DNA of 33,449 nucleotides, taken from positions 1-33,449 of the forward strand of contig JACRAL010000142.1 of assembly GCA_016213435.1 (NCBI GenBank), written 5' to 3'. Source of the stretch: Bacteroidota bacterium. Its GTDB lineage: Bacteria; Bacteroidota; Bacteroidia; Palsa-948. Below the pieces are notes generated by a model. It did no database searches and was not told where the DNA came from. It saw only the letters and a program-made list of their open reading frames with translations. The translations under genes and the position numbers were made by a program. The stretch's first letter is position 1. Each line of letters starts with the position of its first letter. Below are positions 8,104 through 16,600 of this stretch, piece by piece.

Positions 8104-10182
8104 TTAATACTTCAATAGCTCCATGAACTTTTTTTCAAACCTTTCTTTGGGTAAAAAGTTTTTCTCCAGTGTTTCGGTAAAAGGAACAGGAGTATCTAAA
8201 GAACCTTCGCGCATAACAGGAGCATCTAAATATTCAAAACAATGTTCGGTGATGAGTGCAGATAGCTCTCCTCCTATTCCTCCCGTGAGTGTGTCTTCGT
8301 GAAGGATGATTGCTTTCCCTGTTTTCTTTACAGAATTGAAAATAGTTTCAGTATCTAAGGGAACAAGTGAGCGAAGATCCACAAGTTCAACATTATCCAA
8401 TTTGTTTTTTTCAATTATTTCAAGAGCCCAGTGAACGCCCATGCCGTAGGTGATAACTGTCATCCCCTTTTCCGTTTCCCCCAAAGGGGGAAAAACTCCC
8501 TCCCCTTTGGAGGGGGTTGGAGTGGGGTAAATTCTTGCCTTCCCTATCGGAATCGTATAATATTCCTCCGGCACATTCTGCGTTATGCTTCTGTAAAGTG
8601 ATTTATGTTCGAAGAACATGACAGGATTACTATCTTCAAACGCAGCAAGTAAAAGTCCCTTCGCATCAGCTGGAAAAGCAGGGTAAACTATTTTCAATCC
8701 GGGAATGTGAAAAAACCATGCTTCGTTGCTTTGCGAATGAAACGGTCCGGCTGCAGACCCTGCACCTGTAGGCATGCGTACCACCACACTTGCATTCTGT
8801 CCCCAACGCCAATACGCCTTCGCTAAATTGTTGCATATCTGTGTCATGCCTTCACTCACAAAATCAGCAAACTGCATTTCCACCATCGCTTTCATTCCGT
8901 TGATTGAAAGTCCAAGTCCCGCACCAAGAATCGCGCTTTCGCAGAGCGGAGTGTTGCGCACTCTTTCTTTTCCGAACTCTTTTACAAAACCATCTGTGAT
9001 CTTAAAAACGCCTCCGTAATCTGCAATATCCTGTCCCATTAATATGAGGTTGGGATGTTTTCGCATGGCTAATCTCAATCCATCTGAAATGGAATCGATC
9101 AATCTCATCGACCTCCCCCTTTCCTCGTTTCGTCCTTTCTCCATTTCTTCTTGACGAATCGGGGAATCGGGGAATCGGGGAACAGGAGCAAATACATCTT
9201 TCAATTCTTCTTGAGTGGATGGCTCAATATTTTTCTCGTCAAAAGCAATTTCAATTCCTTGCTCAATTTCTTTTCTAATTTCTGATTTATATTTAGAAAT
9301 TATTTCAGTATTCAGAATTTTTTCGGCAAGAAGAAAATTCTCATAATTCAAAATCGGATCTTTTTTTCCCCATTCCTCAAAAAGTTTCGGGTCAATGTAT
9401 TTTGTCCCGCTCGCTTCTTCGTGCCCCCGCATGCGAAATGTGATGCACTCAAGTAGTATCGGTCTTGGATTTTCTCGAATAGATTCTGCGAGAGATTTTA
9501 CTGTATCATACACTTCCAGCACATTATTCCCATCGATCTGAACGGCTTCTATTCCATAGCCGATCGCTTTATCAATAAATTGTTTGCAGCGAAACTGTTC
9601 AGTACTTGGCGTACTCAAACCATAGCCGTTATTTTCTATCGCAAAGATTACGGGTAAATCCCACACCGCGGCAACATTAATACTCTCGTGAAAATCTCCT
9701 TCCGAAGTTCCTCCATCGCCAGTGTAAACAAGCGTAACTTTTTTTTCTTTTTTCAAAAGATGACCGAGAGCGATTCCATCCGCCACACCCATCTGAGGGC
9801 CAAGATGGGAAATCATTCCTATAATTTTATATTCCTGTGTGCCGAAATGAAAACTCCGATCGCGCCCTTTTGTAAAACCGCTTTTCTTTCCCTGAAACTG
9901 CGCGAACAATTTTTCCATCGGAATACCGCGCACCGTGAAAGTTCCGAGATTGCGGTGCATCGGCAGAATATACTCATCTTTCTGAAGTGCCATAGCAGAT
10001 CCTACACTGCTTGCTTCCTGCCCGATTCCAGAAAACCATTTTGTAATTTTTCCCTGCCTGAGAAGAATGAGCATCTTTTCTTCGATCATTCTTGGCTTTA
10101 TCAATTCCTTGTAGAGCGAAAGAAGTATTTCGTCAGAATATTTTTTCTTATTGAATTTTACGGGGGAATCTGCGGTTATCAT
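8104..10182 (-). CDS. Fused alpha/beta E1 of a 2-oxoacid dehydrogenase complex
   Basis: A 692-residue thiamine-diphosphate enzyme with the E1 alpha subunit (about 1-330) fused to E1 beta (about 360-692). This layout is common in Bacteroidota for branched-chain or pyruvate dehydrogenase-type complexes. The alpha half has the ThDP motif GDGGTSEGDFHESINV...IENNGYG. The beta half has MGQDIADYGGVFKIT and TPLCESAILGAGLGLSI. It would decarboxylate a 2-oxoacid and pass the acyl group to a lipoyl E2, which is not in this window. Two non-native pieces are visible: a proline-rich linker encoded by an 8-bp tandem repeat (residues about 335-342) and an insertion of about 20 residues (IYPTPTPSKGEGVFPP..., about 552-573) encoded by a palindromic repeat. 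Substrate choice (branched-chain or pyruvate) is not decided by sequence. Confidence 0.93.
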   Translation of the reverse strand: MITADSPVKFNKKKYSDEILLSLYKELIKPRMIEEKMLILLRQGKITKWFSGIGQEASSVGSAMALQKDEYILPMHRNLGTFTVRGIPMEKLFAQFQGKKSGFTKGRDRSFHFGTQEYKIIGMISHLGPQMGVADGIALGHLLKKEKKVTLVYTGDGGTSEGDFHESINVAAVWDLPVIFAIENNGYGLSTPSTEQFRCKQFIDKAIGYGIEAVQIDGNNVLEVYDTVKSLAESIRENPRPILLECITFRMRGHEEASGTKYIDPKLFEEWGKKDPILNYENFLLAEKILNTEIISKYKSEIRKEIEQGIEIAFDEKNIEPSTQEELKDVFAPVPRFPDSPIRQEEMEKGRNEERGRSMRLIDSISDGLRLAMRKHPNLILMGQDIADYGGVFKITDGFVKEFGKERVRNTPLCESAILGAGLGLSINGMKAMVEMQFADFVSEGMTQICNNLAKAYWRWGQNASVVVRMPTGAGSAAGPFHSQSNEAWFFHIPGLKIVYPAFPADAKGLLLAAFEDSNPVMFFEHKSLYRSITQNVPEEYYTIPIGKARIYPTPTPSKGEGVFPPLGETEKGMTVITYGMGVHWALEIIEKNKLDNVELVDLRSLVPLDTETIFNSVKKTGKAIILHEDTLTGGIGGELSALITEHCFEYLDAPVMREGSLDTPVPFTETLEKNFLPKERFEKKFMELLKY
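8465..8529 (-). repeat. Double-hairpin palindromic element inside the E1 gene, in frame
   Basis: It contains a perfect palindrome TTTCCCCCaaaGGGGGAAA (8475-8493) and a second hairpin built on CTCCAACCCCCTCC/AAAGGGGAGGGAG. It is translated as TPTPSKGEG, aligned in frame with [10 protein letters not shown] in AspRS. It interrupts the segment between IGKAR and TVITYGMGVHWAL, which I expect to be nearly contiguous in family members. Confidence 0.8.
9157..9180. repeat. Three tandem copies of AATCGGGG in the E1 linker
   Basis: Three exact 8-bp units (24 bp, so frame is kept) encode the Pro-rich RFPDSPI part of the linker between the alpha and beta modules. Copy number could change by slippage, but only multiples of three units keep the frame. 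Confidence 0.85.
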
Positions 10183-10212
10183 AGAGAATAATACCGAAAA
10201 AAAGGTAGAAAT

Positions 10213-10374
10213 ATGAGTAACAAAGGTAGTAACTTTGGGGAGTTCAAACAGCTACGAATTCAATGCAGGAAATACTTGTTTACCTTATATTATCTCTGGT
10301 ATCGCGGATATCTTACTTTCAGAAAAAAATCTGTTAAGGGGTGCAGTTCCTGTCCTGCCAACAAAAATGTTTAA
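10213..10374 (+). CDS. Possible 53-aa cysteine-containing small protein
   Basis: An ATG ORF (MSNKGSNFGEFKQLRIQC...) filling the gap between E1 and the SRPBCC gene, on the opposite strand to both. It has an aromatic middle (YLFTLYYLWYRGYLTF) and a CSSCPA motif near the end. The last 4 bases overlap the SRPBCC stop. It also covers the E1 promoter candidate, which argues against it. I do not recognise a family. Confidence 0.28.
   Translation: MSNKGSNFGEFKQLRIQCRKYLFTLYYLWYRGYLTFRKKSVKGCSSCPANKNV
10221..10248 (-). promoter_or_regulatory. Candidate Bacteroidota promoter for E1
   Basis: On the minus strand: TTTG (10248-10245), 16 nt, then TACCTTTG (10228-10221), matching the -33 TTTG / -7 TAnnTTTG architecture. 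Transcription would begin near 10216, giving a leader of about 34 nt to the E1 ATG. It is the only promoter here with both boxes. Confidence 0.55.
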
Positions 10375-10892
10375 TTGCTTGATTCAATAATTTTTTTCAA
10401 CTGCTCATACATTTTCTTCTCTCGTTTTATAAAAATGGATTTTGAAAGAACCAATAATGATTTTTGGAAAATATTTTTTCCTATAACATGATTGGTAGAT
10501 GTGATCTCTGTAACCGTTCCTTTATCAGTAAATCTTACTTCCATAACATTTGTCATCTCATCGTTTTCCATTTTAACAGCAAATACTTCGTTTTCTTTAA
10601 AAGTGACAAGTTCTTCCCTCATTACATAGGTATTTCCATCCTGCTCTATGATCATTTCCCATTTGCTTCCGGCTTCATTTTGTCTTCCGCTGATCCATTT
10701 TACATTTTTCAATCCCGGAATCCATTCTGATAACGCAAAAGGGCTGTTAAAAATTTTGAATGACTGTGCAACCGGTTTATTTACTGTGATCCTGTTCTCA
10801 AAATTAAGAGACGGCACAAAAATCCCCAGAGAGAAAAATACAGCTGCAAGCAAAAGAATGGCTGTCAAAATAATTTTTGAACTTTTTTTCAT
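10371..10892 (-). CDS. SRPBCC (START-like) superfamily protein with N-terminal membrane segment
   Basis: 173 residues from the chosen start (MKKSSKIILTAILLL). The longer ORF start at 10940 adds 16 residues encoded by a palindromic repeat and is rejected. One hydrophobic segment (about 7-29) is followed by a SRPBCC-like domain beginning FENRITVNKPVAQSFKIFNSPFALSEWIPGLKNVKW, typical of polyketide-cyclase/dehydrase-type ligand-binding folds. It is probably anchored in the inner membrane or exported. Function is unknown. It lies downstream of kynU on the same strand, 65 bp apart with the repeat between them. Confidence 0.8.
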   Translation of the reverse strand: MKKSSKIILTAILLLAAVFFSLGIFVPSLNFENRITVNKPVAQSFKIFNSPFALSEWIPGLKNVKWISGRQNEAGSKWEMIIEQDGNTYVMREELVTFKENEVFAVKMENDEMTNVMEVRFTDKGTVTEITSTNHVIGKNIFQKSLLVLSKSIFIKREKKMYEQLKKIIESSN

Positions 10893-10910
10893 GTAATTTA
10901 TTTTTATGTA

Positions 10911-10975
10911 ATTGCGAGGGGGATAAACGAGGAAAAGCAATCTCCGATAGGAGTACCTTACTTCGTTCGCAATGA
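10911..10975. repeat. Palindromic repeat joining kynU 3' end and SRPBCC 5' flank
   Basis: ATTGCGAG (10911-10918) is inverted against TTCGCAAT (10966-10973), with an inner hairpin CTCCgataGGAG (10942-10953). On the minus strand it starts GTCATTGCGAACGAAG, a form I recognise as a widespread Bacteroidota intergenic repeat. It encodes the final SLRTK-stop of KynU. Confidence 0.75.
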
Positions 10976-12226
10976 CATGGTTACTATTTCTCCAAAACGA
11001 TACACATCCTCAAACGAATTATACAAAGGCACAGGCGCCATGCGGATCACATTCGGTTCGCGCCAGTCGGCAATAACTCCCTGCCGGGTTAGCTGTTCAT
11101 GAAAAGGTTTTCCCAGTCCATGCGCAATCATGGAAAGTTGACATCCTCTTTCTTTAGGAGTTATTATTTCAAGTTTTTTATTTTTAAAATTTAAATTAAT
11201 CTCTTCAATGACAAATTCCAAATAACCTGTCAACTTCTTACTTTTCTCCGCCAAAGCATTCATCCCAGTTTCTTCAAAAATATCAACCGCTGCTTTGTGA
11301 CAAGCCATGGAAATGATCGGCACATTGCTCAGCGCCCAGGATTCTGCAGTAGGAATCGGCTTGAAACCTTTTTCCATTTTGAAGCGTGTAGATTTATCGT
11401 GACCCCACCATCCTGCAAAACGCGAAAGATCGTTTGTGTGGTGACGCTCGTGAACGAACGCACCTCCCACACTGCCGGGACCGGAGTTCAAATATTTATA
11501 GGTACACCATGCAGCAAAATCCACATTCCAGTCGTGTAAATTCAGTTTGATATTTCCTGCCGCGTGCGCCAGATCAAAACCAACCATCGCTCCTGCATTA
11601 TGCGCAACTTCGGTGATGGATTGCATATCAAACACCTGTCCGCTGTAATAATTTACGCCCCCGATGAAAACAAGCGCGAGTTCATTTTTATTTTTTTCGA
11701 TGGCAGATAAAACATCCTCGTGGCGGATAGTGTGTTCGCCTTTTCTTGGAGCAACTTCTATGATTGCATCGTCAGGAGCATAGCCATGAAATTTTACCTG
11801 TGATTCCAGAACATATTGATCGGATGGAAATGCTTTTGCTTCGCACAAAATTTTGTATCGTTCTTTAGTGGGGCAATAAAACGACACGAACAAAAAATGA
11901 ATGTTGCTCGTCAATTGATTCATCATTATCACTTCACTTGATTTTGCCCCAACGATCTTTGAAACCGGTTTTGCAAACAATTCGTGATAGGAAAACCAAG
12001 GATGCTTTGCCTGAAAATGTCCTTCCACTCCGTACTTCGCCCAATCGCTTAACTCCTGCTGAATGTATTTTGCAGTGGATCTCGGCTGAAGCCCGAGAGA
12101 ATTTCCTGTAAAATAAATTACATCCTTGCCTTTATGTTTCGGAAATAAAAACTTTGTTCGAAATTTTCTTAGCGGATCTATTGTATCCTGTGCTTTTGAA
12201 AACGGAAGTGTATTCGAATATTTCAT
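10958..12226 (-). CDS. kynU: Kynureninase
   Basis: A 422-residue PLP-dependent fold-type I enzyme that cleaves kynurenine or 3-hydroxykynurenine to anthranilate or 3-hydroxyanthranilate plus alanine in tryptophan breakdown. The PLP lysine is Lys244 in CTYKYLNSGPGS, and the PLP-pyridine aspartate lies in GFDLAHAAGN. The substrate-site segment GRQ..-like MNQLTSNIHFLFVSFYCPT and the C-terminal REPNVIRMAPVPLYNSFEDV are standard. Length is normal. The last five codons and stop fall in a palindromic repeat, so the original C-terminus may have been slightly longer or different. No other kynurenine pathway gene is in the window. Confidence 0.96.
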   Translation of the reverse strand: MKYSNTLPFSKAQDTIDPLRKFRTKFLFPKHKGKDVIYFTGNSLGLQPRSTAKYIQQELSDWAKYGVEGHFQAKHPWFSYHELFAKPVSKIVGAKSSEVIMMNQLTSNIHFLFVSFYCPTKERYKILCEAKAFPSDQYVLESQVKFHGYAPDDAIIEVAPRKGEHTIRHEDVLSAIEKNKNELALVFIGGVNYYSGQVFDMQSITEVAHNAGAMVGFDLAHAAGNIKLNLHDWNVDFAAWCTYKYLNSGPGSVGGAFVHERHHTNDLSRFAGWWGHDKSTRFKMEKGFKPIPTAESWALSNVPIISMACHKAAVDIFEETGMNALAEKSKKLTGYLEFVIEEINLNFKNKKLEIITPKERGCQLSMIAHGLGKPFHEQLTRQGVIADWREPNVIRMAPVPLYNSFEDVYRFGEIVTMSLRTK

Positions 12227-12294
12227 TGGGGTTTCTTGCTTCTTAGTGTCTTTACGGTAAAATATTAACCGCTAAGTCCAGAAGACACGAAGCC

Positions 12295-12310
12295 CAAAGA
12301 TATATCTTTG
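12295..12310. promoter_or_regulatory. Perfect 16-bp palindrome carrying divergent -7 boxes (kynU/hemL)
   Basis: CAAAGATATATCTTTG is a perfect palindrome in the 101-bp kynU-hemL gap. Each half reads as TATCTTTG, an exact TAnnTTTG -7 box, one per strand. The plus box would start hemL transcription about 13 nt before its ATG, and the minus box would start kynU with a leader of about 64 nt. It could equally be an operator for a dimeric regulator. No -33 TTTG is evident on either side. Confidence 0.5.
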
Positions 12311-12327
12311 TAGAGAATACCTTTTAT

Positions 12328-13650
12328 ATGAAGAAAGATAAATCCGAAAAACTTTTTGAAAAGGCAAAAAATTACTTTCCCGGTGGAGTTAACTCGCCTG
12401 TGCGTGCTTTTCGCTCGGTAGGCGGAACTCCATTGTTCATTGAACGCGGAAAAGGTTCTCACATCTGGGATGCCGATGGGAACGAATATATTGATTTCTG
12501 CTGTTCATGGGGACCGTTGATTCTGGGGCATGCAAACCCAAAGGTGGTGGATGCAATAAAAAAAACTGTAGAGAAGGGAAGTTCTTTCGGTGCGCCAACT
12601 GAACTGGAAAATAAACTGGCGGAATTGATTCTGACTAATAACAAATTCATTGAGAAAATAAGATTTGTGAGTTCGGGAACAGAAGCCGTGATGAGTGCAA
12701 TACGTTTGGCGAGAGGATTTACAAAGAGAAATAAAATTTTAAAGTTTGAAGGATGTTATCACGGACACAGCGATTCACTCTTGGTGAAAGCAGGTTCGGG
12801 CTTGGTAACTTTTGGAAATACTTCTTCTGCAGGAGTTCCTGAAGCGTTTGTGAATGAAACTATTGTTTGTCCGCTAAATAATAAGGATGCTGTAAAGGAA
12901 GCTTTCTCAAAATTCAAAAATGAAATCGCCTGTATCATCATCGAACCAATACCTGCCAACAATGGTTTGCTTTTACAAGACAAGGATTATATACAATTTC
13001 TCCACGATATCTGCACCGAAAATAAATCACTCCTAATTTTTGACGAGGTGATCTCGGGATTCAGAATCGGGTTCACTGGTGCAGCAGGTCATTACAATAT
13101 CAGACCAGATATTATTACTTACGGAAAAATTATCGGTGGCGGACTTCCGGTGGGAGCTTACGGAGCGAGTGCAGAAATTATGAATCATATTTCTCCAGAG
13201 GGTAATGTTTACCAGGCAGGAACTCTTTCCGGAAATCCTGTAGCAATGGCGGCAGGAATAGCACAGCTTACTGAATGCCTGAAACCGGGATTTTATGCTT
13301 CTCTTGAACGGAAGACACAGTTTTTAATAGAAGAAATTAACAAGTTGCAGGGTATAATCCCGATAACTATCGGGAAGAAGTTACAAGTTAAAATATTTTC
13401 AATTGGAAGTATTTTCTGGATTGCATTTTCAGATAAAGAAAAAATTCAAAGTGCTGAAGAAATTGCTGCTGATTCTATAAAACATTTTAGAAAAATGCAT
13501 CACGCACTTCTGGAGCATGGTGTTTATTTCGGACCCTCAGGATACGAAGTAAGCTTTGTGAGCAAAGCGCATACGGTCGAGGATTTGAGAAAATCAGCCG
13601 AAGTGATTGGGAAAATTTTGAAAAATATTCACTCCGTGGAAAACATGTAA
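12328..13650 (+). CDS. hemL: Glutamate-1-semialdehyde 2,1-aminomutase with an in-frame repeat insertion
   Basis: A 440-residue PLP enzyme making 5-aminolevulinate, the C5-pathway haem/tetrapyrrole precursor. N-terminal FPGGVNSPVRAF, the DEVISGFR segment and the PLP lysine Lys267 in TYGKIIGGGLPVGAYG are all canonical. Residues 339-355 (KLQGIIPITIGKKLQVK) are encoded by a palindromic element that also occurs in the PorU-like gene. They replace or extend a surface region before IFSIGSIFWIAF. The downstream domain continues in frame (GVYFGPSGYEVSFVS), so this is an insertion and not a frameshift. It converges on the PorU-like gene with 28 bp between stops. Confidence 0.96.
   Translation: MKKDKSEKLFEKAKNYFPGGVNSPVRAFRSVGGTPLFIERGKGSHIWDADGNEYIDFCCSWGPLILGHANPKVVDAIKKTVEKGSSFGAPTELENKLAELILTNNKFIEKIRFVSSGTEAVMSAIRLARGFTKRNKILKFEGCYHGHSDSLLVKAGSGLVTFGNTSSAGVPEAFVNETIVCPLNNKDAVKEAFSKFKNEIACIIIEPIPANNGLLLQDKDYIQFLHDICTENKSLLIFDEVISGFRIGFTGAAGHYNIRPDIITYGKIIGGGLPVGAYGASAEIMNHISPEGNVYQAGTLSGNPVAMAAGIAQLTECLKPGFYASLERKTQFLIEEINKLQGIIPITIGKKLQVKIFSIGSIFWIAFSDKEKIQSAEEIAADSIKHFRKMHHALLEHGVYFGPSGYEVSFVSKAHTVEDLRKSAEVIGKILKNIHSVENM
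13342..13392 (+). repeat. 51-nt palindromic element within hemL
   Basis: Core palindrome CCCGATAACTATCGGG (7-bp stem) flanked by AAGTTGCA- and TTACAAGTT-type arms. Gapless hand alignment to the complement of 18803-18853 gives 43 of 51 identical bases, and both are read in the same frame. Confidence 0.85.
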
Positions 13651-13678
13651 CAGGCAGAAAAAAGAACGAAAAATAATT

Positions 13679-16600
13679 TTACCGTATTAAATACATTTTT
13701 CCATAATCCTGAGTGAAAAACTGATCAGCTCCGCTCTCGCGCTGCTCAAGCGATTTGCCGTTTAGCTGTGTAACTACCCGATAAAGATAAATTCCATTTG
13801 CCAGCTGGTCGCCAAACATGTCTTTCCCGTCCCATGCGTAATCGGTAATGTTCCTTCCAATGTGAATTGGTCCAAGTTCAAATTTGTCAATTTCCTTCAC
13901 CAATTTTCCGGTAACAGTAAGAATTTGTATTTTAAAATAATCGGGCACAGCAGATCCTGTGAGTGTAAATACAAAGCGCGTGGAAGTGGAAAACGGATTC
14001 GGATAGTTTAGCGCATGGGTAACTGTTGGTCTATTGATTACTTCATAAGAAATATTGTATTCATTTCTGCCCGAAAAATTTCCGCTTTTATCTTTCCCCT
14101 GAACTTTTAACTGATAAACCCCATCGCTCAATGTAGGAGTATAATTGATTTTGCAACTATTATTACCCGGCAACACCGCAGGAGTGAATGAAAACTCTTG
14201 CAAATCAATTTTCTCAAAATCACTTTGTGAGGGACGTTTAAGAAAAAGCTGGAAACTGGTTATGTCAACTGCAAGAAATGTATTTTCATCTTTTACATTA
14301 ATAAGTATGTTCGGTTTTGCCGAAACAATATCCCCATTCATAATATGTACACCGTCAAAGGTAACATCCAGAAGAGGATTTACTTTGTCCACAGAAACAG
14401 AGAATGGAACCGTACCAATATTATTGAAATGATGTTCTTCCAACTGATGTTCTGTGTTGAAAGGATTTGCTTCAATCCATACGTAGTTTTGACCTCCGGG
14501 AAGATTTGTGGTTGAAAATCCGACATTAGCAATTAAAATGCTATCAACCAACAATGGTTTGAGTTTGATTGAATCGAACTGGACCTGATGTCTGTTCGCA
14601 TCATAAATCCAGGTATTCACCCACATACTATCCATGTTATAATCACCAATATTTTCAATTGCCAAACTAAACTTCATACTGTCGCCTTGCTGAACAGCAG
14701 GATTATGAAAAACATAATGCTTCACCGGATTGAGTGATGCCTCCGGAACACCGTCATAATATACCTGCCATTTTTTTAACTGGGGAGGTGTTTTCTTTAA
14801 TCGGTCCTTTACATAACCAAGCAATTGCAGATTCGGATAAGTGTCGGCATTGATAGTGGTATTAAGATTATAAATGTCAAATGAATCTTTTGAAATGCTT
14901 CTTATCAGTGTATCCATAGTTCCATCTTTTCGGATACCGATTATAGTAACTTTAAGGGTATCATAGGCAGCAGCAGCAGGATTACTATTCTGCTCGGGCG
15001 AAACATAACGCCAGTGCATGGAACTCCACTGGGAAGCAGGACCCACTATTTCGGAAAAAATTATCCCGCTGGATCTTTTTACGGAAAAAGTATCGGATAA
15101 AAAAATAGTATCGGTTTCTCTGTCTCCCAGTTTTTCAACTGCATTACCGCATTTATTGCCGATAAGAATATATGGCAAATTATTTTGCAAGTTTGGAAAC
15201 TGCGTACCGCCTATGGACTGAAATGCATGCACAAGACCGAGATTTGTATGCGGACTGTTTCCTCCGAGAAGATCCCCAAGGTTGTTATCATCATCTGTAT
15301 AAACAATCACTTTATAGCCGCAGGGGATAGAATCCTGTAAAAAACGTCTGAGTATATCCTGTTGGGCAGGAGTTTGAGTATAAAATTCCAATGCTTCTGA
15401 CTGATCATTTGGAATGCTGCCATATTTACCAGAACTATTGTTTTTCCAAGCTACGCCTGTAACAGGATCCAGCACCGAAACAATTACAGGAATATTCGGA
15501 TAAGAGAGGTGTAAAGCAGACCCCAAAGAATGGAGTGTATGCTGAAGTCCATCCATATAAAACCAAATCCGACTGAAATAGTTTCCACTTCCTTTTTTTG
15601 TATAGTTAAGAGTGCTTATTTCAATAATATGATTTTGTTTTTCAAACTCAAAGGTTCGGGTAATTCTGTTTGTATCTATATATTTAAATCTGTCTCCTTT
15701 CAGGAACTGGAAGAAATGCGACTGCCCCCATCCGCGTTTGCCCGGGATGTATTGAAAAGAACTTTCGCGCCACCTAAAATTTAAAAAATCACTCGTATCC
15801 CTTCTCACCCGCCAGAAATAAACAGTGCTGTCAGTTAATATTAACGGAGAAGGAGACCATGCGTTATACGGAACTTTAACTACTGATCCGCCCTGTGTAA
15901 CATATGCTGTTTTTTTCTGAGGGCTGTTAAATAAATCAGTCGTATCAATTTCAAAAATATAGCGGGCAGGAGCAGCAAATGGATTTGCTGTATTTGCCTT
16001 CAACATAATGGTGTCATTGGGAACAATTGCATACTTATACGGATAAACAGGAATAATATCTCCCGAATAGATCATGAGTGATACAGCATTCGAAATAGAA
16101 ATATCATTATTAAATTCATTCAGTTCTGTAATGGCGTTCCCCGAGTCCACATAAACTTCAAATTTGTTCAAACCGGAACCTTTCACAGGGTCAACAGGCA
16201 TGCGGATGGTGAGTGTGTCTTTATAATAAATATGAGGAAGGGTTCTGGAATAGGATGCGGATGTGCCGTCAGAAAAATGCCGGATAACAGTTATTGTTAC
16301 ACTGTCGTTAGTTGCTTTTCCAATATTAGTAATGATCACATTTACATCAAAAGAGTCCTGATCGGTGGAAACATACGAGGGAGAAAAATACAAGGAAGAG
16401 GTTGTTACAGCATAATCGGGCAATTTGCTCGAGTGAATGATAATAGAAGGATCTCCATGCAAGGTCAATTCAAGAATAGCAGCATTCATGAAAATATTTA
16501 CAGCATTCCCTTGTATGCTTTTGAAAGCTGCCTGAATATTTTTTCCAACAGATTGACCATATAGCTGCCGAGCCACTCCGTTATAAAATTGGGTGGTGAA

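Noticed and set aside
10893-10940. Longer N-terminus for the SRPBCC protein (MLFLVYPPRN...)
   Set aside because: These codons are the arm of a palindromic repeat, and MKKSSKIILTAILLL right after them is a natural start with a membrane segment.
13342-13392. Frameshift or assembly error in hemL
   Set aside because: The frame is continuous through the segment, and conserved HemL sequence resumes after it. The same segment recurs elsewhere, so an insertion explains it better.
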